From assembly GCA_023427125.1 (NCBI GenBank), contig JAEZBP010000032.1, positions 1 through 7,284 on the forward strand: a stretch of 7,284 bases of DNA, given 5' to 3'. The notes under the pieces were generated by a model. It saw nothing but the letters and a program-made list of their open reading frames with translations, was not told where the DNA came from and searched no databases. Made by a program: the position numbers and the translations under genes. Below are positions 1-3,772 of this stretch, in pieces (position 1 is the stretch's first letter; each line of letters opens with the position of its first letter). This DNA comes from Pseudomonadota bacterium. Lineage in GTDB: Bacteria > Myxococcota_A > Polyangia > Polyangiales > Sandaracinaceae.

Positions 1-39
1 ACGACCACCTGGGGCGCGCCGCTGCGGGGCGGCACCCCC

Positions 40-63
40 ACACCTGCGACCGGCAGCAGGTGT
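40..63 (-). terminator. Candidate hairpin downstream of the methyltransferase/reductase gene
   Basis: The arms ACACCTGC (40-47) and GCAGGTGT (56-63) are perfect inverted complements, 8 bp with an 8-nt loop. They lie about 50 bp beyond the TGA of the minus-strand gene ending at 113, where a terminator would sit. No T-run follows the stem on the minus strand, so it is not a textbook intrinsic terminator. It could be a transcript-end stabiliser or chance structure in GC-rich DNA. The rest of 1-112 shows nothing else that I can assign. Confidence 0.3.
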
Positions 64-112
64 CGGCCTACCGTTACTCCGCTCCGCTCCTTGATCCCTC
101 CCCCAGCGTTCC

Positions 113-1639
113 TCATCGGACGATGCCCTCGATGACTCGTAGGGCCAGCTCGTGCCGTCCAAAGGGGGGCATGATGTACGCGCCGTCGATGCGATCCTTC
201 ACCGCGGCGAGCATCTCGCGCGCGATCGCGACGCCCTCCTCGCGGCCCTCGGTGCCAGCGCGCCGCATCCGCTCGCGGATGTCCTCGGGGATGCTCATGC
301 CCGGCACCTCGTTGTGCAGGAACTCCGCGTTGCGATAGCTGGCGAGCGGCAGGAGCCCGACGAGGATCGGGATGCCGAGCGGGCGGGCGTCGCCGAGGAA
401 GCGATCGAGGACCGCCGGATCGTAGACCGGCTGGGTCATCACCACCTCGGCGCCGGCGTCGCGCTTGGCGATGAGCCGGCGCAGCTCGCGCTCGTAGTCG
501 GCGGCGGCGGGCTCAGCGCCGGTCGCGCAGAGGAAGGAGGTCGCCTCGCCGAGCGGCTTGTTGCCGGGATCGAAGCCGCGGTTGAAGCCGTTGATCAATC
601 GGAGGAGACCGACCGAGTCGAGATCGTAGACCGCGGTCGCGTCCGGGAAGTCGCCCATCTTCGGCGGATCGCCGGTGATCACGCTCAGGTTCTTCACGCC
701 GAGCTCGTGCGCGGCGAGCAGGTGCGCGACCAGGCCGAGCATGTTCCGATCGCGCGTCGTCACGTGCATCAGCGCCGGCATCCCGAGCTCTTCCTGGATG
801 CGATAGCAGAGCGCGAGGTTGCCCATCCGCGCGGTGGCGCGCGCGCCGTCGGCCACGTTGATCACGTCGACGCCGGCGTCCCGCAGCGCGCGCGCGCCGT
901 CGAGCGCCTTCTTCAGCGAGAGCCCCGGCGGCGGGTTGATCTCGACCGAGACCACGAACTTCTTCGCCGCGAGCTTCGCGCCGAGCTCGCCCTTGTTCGC
1001 GAGCGGCGTGATCGCCACGCCGGGTGCGCAGCGGATCGGGCTCTCGCTCTCCGCGTCGCGGGTCGCCACGCCGCCCGCGTCGGGAGGCGAGCTGTCCTGC
1101 GGCGCGATCTCGCGCCGGAGCATCCGCGCGGCCTGCGCGATCTGCTTCACGTGCTCGGCCGTGGTGCCGCAGCACCCGCCGACCCCTCGAATGCCCGCCT
1201 TGAACATGCGGCGCGCGTAGACGAGGAAGTACTCCGGCGTCGCCATGTACGCGAAGCGGCCCTCGACCCGGCGGGGCAGGCCCGCGTTCGGCTCGGCGAC
1301 GACGGGGAGATCGGCGTCGAGCATGCGCGTGGCCATCTCGTAGACGCCCGCCGGCCCGTCTGCGCAGTTGACGCCGATCGCGTCGGCGCCCCAGGCGGCG
1401 AGCCGGCGCGCCGTCTCTTCGGGCCCGGTGCCGTCGGCCATCGTGCCGAACGCGTCGAACGAGACGCAGGCGAGGATCGGCGTGCCGCGCGCCGCCTCGC
1501 GCGCGCCCTCGAGCGCGAGGTGCAGCTCCTCCGGCTGGCGGAAGGTCTCGAGGACGATCAGGTCGACGCCCTCGTCGGCCAGCACGGCGGCCTGCTCGCG
1601 GAACGCGGCGCGCAGCGAGTCCCGCTCGGGCTCCGGCAC
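113..1639 (-). CDS. Methyltransferase C-terminal part fused to methylenetetrahydrofolate reductase (downstream segment)
   Basis: This 508-aa frame opens at GTG 1639, two codons after the TAG, and ends in TGA at 113. Its first ~175 residues are the C-terminal part of a homocysteine S-methyltransferase barrel, including the zinc ligands NC (92) and GGCC (156-157). Residues ~225-508 are a complete MetF-type, FAD-dependent reductase that makes 5-methyl-THF from 5,10-methylene-THF. The catalytic-type residues are E233, D324 and Q403 in this numbering. As a stand-alone protein the reductase domain looks whole, but the methyltransferase lacks its first strands and helices. No Shine-Dalgarno sequence precedes the GTG, so independent translation would rely on reinitiation after the TAG. 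The linker at ~178-225 is Ser/Asp/Ala-rich. Family assignment is confident; functionality is not. Confidence 0.85.
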   Translation of the reverse strand: MPEPERDSLRAAFREQAAVLADEGVDLIVLETFRQPEELHLALEGAREAARGTPILACVSFDAFGTMADGTGPEETARRLAAWGADAIGVNCADGPAGVYEMATRMLDADLPVVAEPNAGLPRRVEGRFAYMATPEYFLVYARRMFKAGIRGVGGCCGTTAEHVKQIAQAARMLRREIAPQDSSPPDAGGVATRDAESESPIRCAPGVAITPLANKGELGAKLAAKKFVVSVEINPPPGLSLKKALDGARALRDAGVDVINVADGARATARMGNLALCYRIQEELGMPALMHVTTRDRNMLGLVAHLLAAHELGVKNLSVITGDPPKMGDFPDATAVYDLDSVGLLRLINGFNRGFDPGNKPLGEATSFLCATGAEPAAADYERELRRLIAKRDAGAEVVMTQPVYDPAVLDRFLGDARPLGIPILVGLLPLASYRNAEFLHNEVPGMSIPEDIRERMRRAGTEGREEGVAIAREMLAAVKDRIDGAYIMPPFGRHELALRVIEGIVR

Positions 1640-1642
1640 GGT

Positions 1643-1645
1643 CTA
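1643..1645 (-). other. In-frame amber codon splitting the methyltransferase domain
   Basis: The minus strand reads ATC TTC TAG ACC GTG CCG, giving ...GTIF-stop-TVPEPERDSLR..., and the downstream frame then stays open for 509 codons. The genes in the window whose stops I located (113, 2199, 3755, 6226, 7128) all end in TGA, so nothing here suggests that TAG is generally reassigned. One base change from a sense codon (Tyr, Trp, Gln, Glu, Lys, Ser or Leu) would produce it. Confidence 0.9.
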
Positions 1646-2014
1646 GAAGATGGTGCCCGAGGGGCCCATCGAGCCCGCGACCCAGGCGCGCTCGCCGGCC
1701 ACGTCGCGGGCGAGGCGGACGGCCGCGCGGTTGATCGCCTCCATCTGCCCCTCGAGCTCGTGGGCGGCGAGACGGTAGCGGTTGGCGCCGAAGCTGTTTG
1801 ACTGCAGGACCTCGGCGCCGGCCGCGAGGTGGCTCGCGTGGATCGCGCGCACGAGGTCCGGCTTGACCAGGCACTGCTGATCGAAGTTCTGCGTGTAGAG
1901 CACGCCTCGCTCGTAGAGCGCGGTCCCGATCGCGCCGTCGAAGACGACGGGGCGTCTGGAGAGCGCGTCGAGCAACGCGCCCTCGCGGCGCGCAGTAGGC
2001 TTCGACTCGGTCAT
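1643..2014 (-). CDS. Homocysteine S-methyltransferase N-terminal segment, truncated by TAG
   Basis: From ATG 2014 this encodes 123 aa and stops at TAG 1643-1645. It carries the beginning of the methyltransferase barrel: the FDGAIGTALYERG motif (25-37), QSNSFGANRY (71-80) and VAGSMGPSG (112-120), all typical of the family. It contains none of the zinc cysteines, so it cannot be active alone. It ends exactly where the downstream frame resumes in the same phase. An upstream in-frame ATG at 2134 would add 40 residues rich in Arg/Ala/Pro that do not resemble the family, so I chose 2014, where the protein begins as family members do. No clear Shine-Dalgarno sequence is seen; a GCATGC hairpin occupies that position. 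Confidence 0.75.
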   Translation of the reverse strand: MTESKPTARREGALLDALSRRPVVFDGAIGTALYERGVLYTQNFDQQCLVKPDLVRAIHASHLAAGAEVLQSNSFGANRYRLAAHELEGQMEAINRAAVRLARDVAGERAWVAGSMGPSGTIF

Positions 2015-2024
2015 GACGGCGTGG

Positions 2025-2042
2025 GCATGCCAGAGAGCATGC
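2025..2042 (-). promoter_or_regulatory. GCATGC hairpin immediately upstream of the methyltransferase start
   Basis: Two GCATGC hexamers (2025-2030 and 2037-2042) are separated by 6 nt. Because the hexamer is its own complement, they are at once a direct repeat at 12-bp spacing and a 6-bp hairpin. In the minus-strand transcript the hairpin lies 10 nt before the ATG at 2014, overlapping where a ribosome-binding site would normally be, and no purine-rich one is visible. This could be a translational control element or an operator, or chance. I cannot match it to a known riboswitch or regulator. Confidence 0.25.
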
Positions 2043-2141
2043 GCCGCGTCCAGCTCCGTTGGCTGGCGCGCGCATTCGCACGCGCGGCCGAGCTGCGCGG
2101 GCCCTCTGTCCGGCGGGCGCTCGCCGTCCCCCACATCTCGT

Positions 2142-2196
2142 GAGCGTGGAGCCGCTCCGCTCGGCGTTCCGAGATACGGGCGGGAGGCTCACGCTC
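2142..2196 (-). terminator. Two-tier hairpin between the cytochrome-like lipoprotein gene and the methyltransferase gene
   Basis: The outer arms GAGCGTGGAGCC (2142-2153) and GGCTCACGCTC (2186-2196) pair over 11 bp with one bulged base. The enclosed segment holds a second perfect stem, CTCGG (2160-2164) with CCGAG (2169-2173), around a 4-nt loop. On the minus strand it begins 2 nt after the TGA of the upstream gene, so it is well placed as a terminator or mRNA 3' stabiliser. No T-tract follows, so Rho-independent termination is uncertain. It could instead be a structured leader for the methyltransferase gene 130 bp further on. I compared it loosely with SAH and SAM riboswitch consensus features and did not find a match. 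Confidence 0.35.
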
Positions 2197-2198
2197 TC

Positions 2199-3365
2199 TC
2201 AGAGGGGGTGGAGCGGGCAGGCGTCGTCGCGATGGGGCAGGGCGTTGGAGCAGGCGGCCGTCTCGACGCACTCCGCGCTCCGCGCTTCCGGGCTGTAGGG
2301 CGCCGCGATCCCGCAGCCGGCCCGCGCGCCCTCCAGGCACGTGGCGCACTCCGGATCGTCGGGATCCGCGCATGCGCCGCAGGTGATCCACGCGCGGATC
2401 GCGCAGATCTCTTGATCGATGAGCGGCGTCCCGGCCGCCGGCATGCGGCCTCCGCACACATCCACCGGCGGGTCTTCCGTCGAGGGCGCGACCTTTAGAT
2501 AGAAGAGCGACTCAGTCGGATCGCCGGGATCGAGCATGGTGGTCTGGCCCATCTCGCGGCACTCGTCGGTCGTCACCCGGTGCTCGAGCAGGCGAGCGCG
2601 CACGCGGCGCGCCCCCTCGAGGGAGGGAGGCTCGTCGAACGAGGCCTCGCCGAGCAGATCGAGGTTGCCCTGCGGATCGTCGTGATCGTGACAGCGCGAG
2701 AGCGCGCACGAGGGGCGGATGACCTGCGTGTAGATCGACTCCCACGTGACGTCGACGCAGGTGCGCGCGCAGATCGGCGCGCACTGGCCGTAGGGGACCG
2801 CGTCGTTGTTGGCGCTGCGCTGCGCGCGGCGGATGACGGGCGCGCCCGACGCGAGCCAGTTGCGCAGGATCTCGCGAGCCTCTCCCCGCTCCGCCTCGTC
2901 CTCCGCCTCGAGCGCCGGCAGCGGGCTGAACGTCACGCCGTCGTTCGCCACGCGCTCGTAGCTCACGTTGCGGCGGCGATGGTAGTCTCGGCCGGCCTCG
3001 CCTCCCGGCGGCATCGCGCCCGAGAGCACCTCTGCCCAGACGGTCCGCGCCATGTCCTTCACGCGGTTGTGATCGTCGGTGAGCCGCGCGCTCTCCTCGG
3101 TGGTCACCTCCGTGCCGTTCGTCTCGAGGCGCAGGTCGAACGAGAGCCCGGCGGGTGCGCCGTAGCGGTCCGCGAGGTCTTCGATCTCGCTGCCGTGACA
3201 GAAGCCGCCCGCGCCGCAGCTCTGGATCACGAGCGCCTGTCCCGCGTAGGCGGGCACTCCCTTGGCGTCGTAGACGAGCTCCGCGGCCGCCTCCGGATCC
3301 GCCTCTCCGAGATCCGGAGCGCAGCCGATGCAGGCGAGCAGCGCGACGGGAATGAGCCTCTTCAC
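2199..3365 (-). CDS. Exported lipoprotein with two cytochrome-c-like modules (variant CX5CH and CX4CH motifs)
   Basis: This 388-aa protein starts at GTG 3365, preceded by GGAGGT (3369-3374). Its short N-terminus, VKRLIPVALLACIGC, reads as a lipoprotein signal with C15 the likely lipidated residue; upstream in-frame codons would add acidic residues that do not suit a signal. Two repeats follow. Module 1 has C50-X5-C56-H57, a GxMPPGG loop (M118) and a W170-containing end. Module 2 has C220-X4-C225-H226, GNLDLLG, a GRMPAAG loop (M308) and W326. This order (Cys...CysHis, Gly-Leu-Asp-Leu, Met-Pro, Ile-x-x-Trp-Ile) resembles the cytochrome-c-like domains common in myxobacterial and planctomycete envelope proteins. 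Haem attachment is uncertain because neither motif is CXXCH. Residues 329-383 carry eight further cysteines. A role in periplasmic or surface electron transfer is inference. Confidence 0.75.
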   Translation of the reverse strand: MKRLIPVALLACIGCAPDLGEADPEAAAELVYDAKGVPAYAGQALVIQSCGAGGFCHGSEIEDLADRYGAPAGLSFDLRLETNGTEVTTEESARLTDDHNRVKDMARTVWAEVLSGAMPPGGEAGRDYHRRRNVSYERVANDGVTFSPLPALEAEDEAERGEAREILRNWLASGAPVIRRAQRSANNDAVPYGQCAPICARTCVDVTWESIYTQVIRPSCALSRCHDHDDPQGNLDLLGEASFDEPPSLEGARRVRARLLEHRVTTDECREMGQTTMLDPGDPTESLFYLKVAPSTEDPPVDVCGGRMPAAGTPLIDQEICAIRAWITCGACADPDDPECATCLEGARAGCGIAAPYSPEARSAECVETAACSNALPHRDDACPLHPL

Positions 3366-3368
3366 CGA

Positions 3369-3374
3369 ACCTCC
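3369..3374 (-). promoter_or_regulatory. Shine-Dalgarno site choosing the GTG start of the cytochrome-like lipoprotein
   Basis: The plus-strand ACCTCC reads GGAGGT on the coding strand and ends 3 nt before GTG 3365. The spacing is short, but this is the only strong site near the signal peptide. A TTG at 3380 and an ATG at 3422 lie in frame upstream; neither was preferred, because the TTG has no such site and the ATG adds an acidic N-terminus. Confidence 0.5.
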
Positions 3375-3457
3375 GAACAACGAGTCGAGCGCGAGGTGCT
3401 CCTCCGAGGGAGGGTCAAGCATGGGCCCCGGGCGGGTGCAAGAGCCGGCGAGTCATC

Positions 3458-3485
3458 TCGACGTTACCGCCACAGCCGGTATCCT
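3458..3485 (+). promoter_or_regulatory. Possible promoter for the lipoprotein-receptor operon, with a near-leaderless start
   Basis: TCGACG (3458-3463) and TATCCT (3480-3485), 16 bp apart, weakly resemble sigma-70 -35 and -10 boxes. Transcription starting about 7 nt after TATCCT would begin close to ATG 3495. No purine-rich ribosome-binding site precedes that ATG, which would fit a leaderless or nearly leaderless mRNA. The match is weak and the divergent 3366-3494 region must also serve the minus-strand gene. For that gene, TTGACC on the minus strand near 3409-3414 is a possible -35, without a convincing -10. Confidence 0.25.
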
Positions 3486-3494
3486 CCGCGTCCG

Positions 3495-3755
3495 ATGCGG
3501 CGCCTAGCCTCGCTCTCGTTGCTCCTCATGGTGCTCACGTGGATCACCGCCTGTGAGCCCAGCCTGCCCGAGGGGCGCTTCGCGTGCGAGGCGGACGAAG
3601 ACTGCCCCGACGAGCTCGTGTGCAGGACGCGCGTGCGGCGATGCTTCTCGACGCAGGCCGACGCGGGCTCGAGTGGCGAGAGCGACGCGGGCAGCGACGC
3701 CGGCGCGGGTCCCAGCGACGCGGGAGATGCCTCGGCCGGCGACGCCGGGACGTGA
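3495..3755 (+). CDS. Small Cys-patterned lipoprotein with Asp-Ala-Gly-rich tail
   Basis: An 86-aa protein from ATG 3495 to TGA 3753-3755. The first 19 residues are a lipoprotein signal (two Arg, a hydrophobic core, lipobox ITAC), with C20 the lipidated cysteine. Residues 31-50 contain four cysteines spaced CX5CX5CX6C in a FACEADEDCP...LVC...RCF pattern, which probably form two disulphides; similar short modules are frequent in myxobacterial secreted proteins. The rest is a low-complexity Asp/Ala/Gly/Ser tail with the DAG triplet repeated several times, resembling a linker or tether with nothing attached. The receptor gene begins 17 bp downstream, so the two are probably co-transcribed. The open frame extends far upstream but overlaps the opposite-strand gene; the signal peptide fixes this start. 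Function is unknown; an accessory or surface-tethered role for the receptor is inference. Confidence 0.75.
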   Translation: MRRLASLSLLLMVLTWITACEPSLPEGRFACEADEDCPDELVCRTRVRRCFSTQADAGSSGESDAGSDAGAGPSDAGDASAGDAGT

Positions 3756-3772
3756 GCGCGCGTGGGGCGGGA

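Larger units (their letters stand above)
113..2014 (-). pseudogene. Bifunctional homocysteine S-methyltransferase / methylenetetrahydrofolate reductase (YitJ type), interrupted by in-frame TAG
   Basis: Read through the TAG, this is one 633-codon frame from ATG at 2014 to TGA at 113, close to the roughly 600-620 residues usual for YitJ-type fusions. Residues 1 to about 300 are a homocysteine methyltransferase barrel with the three zinc-binding cysteines of the family: C217 (GVNC) and C281-C282 (GGCCGTT). After a linker, residues from about 350 form a MetF-like reductase, with a conserved Glu (VSVEINPPPG, E358), Asp (ITGDPP, D449) and Gln (MTQPVYD, Q528). The only defect is TAG at codon 124, inside the methyltransferase domain, with no frameshift on either side. 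A recent nonsense mutation, a sequencing error, readthrough, or a functional split gene are all possible. The two open segments are also listed separately. Confidence 0.7.

Noticed and set aside
1643..1645. TAG as a pyrrolysine codon
   Set aside because: No tRNA-Pyl or PylS is visible here, the enzyme family is not known to use pyrrolysine, and the site is not at an identifiable catalytic residue.
152..1801. 549-codon open frame on the plus strand opposite the methyltransferase/reductase
   Set aside because: Low-complexity Arg/Ala/Glu/His-rich translation without motifs; the minus strand carries recognisable enzyme motifs throughout.
2015..2134. Upstream ATG (2134) extending the methyltransferase by 40 residues
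   Set aside because: The extra residues do not resemble the family and read through the hairpin; the family-like N-terminus begins at 2014.
513..2192. Overlapping minus-strand 559-codon frame across the TAG
   Set aside because: It is out of phase with the enzyme and gives an Arg/Ala/Gly-rich translation; it does not rescue the interrupted gene by frameshift.
2015..2198. SAM, SAH or cobalamin riboswitch upstream of the methionine/folate gene
   Set aside because: Hairpins are present but I could not line up the conserved core sequences of these classes; recorded only as unassigned structures.
2580..3494. Long upstream extension of the small lipoprotein frame
   Set aside because: It overlaps the opposite-strand cytochrome-like gene and reads as shadow sequence; the signal peptide begins at ATG 3495.
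3584..3772. Earlier in-frame starts for the receptor
   Set aside because: They would overlap the small lipoprotein gene and add an Arg-rich stretch in front of an intact signal peptide.
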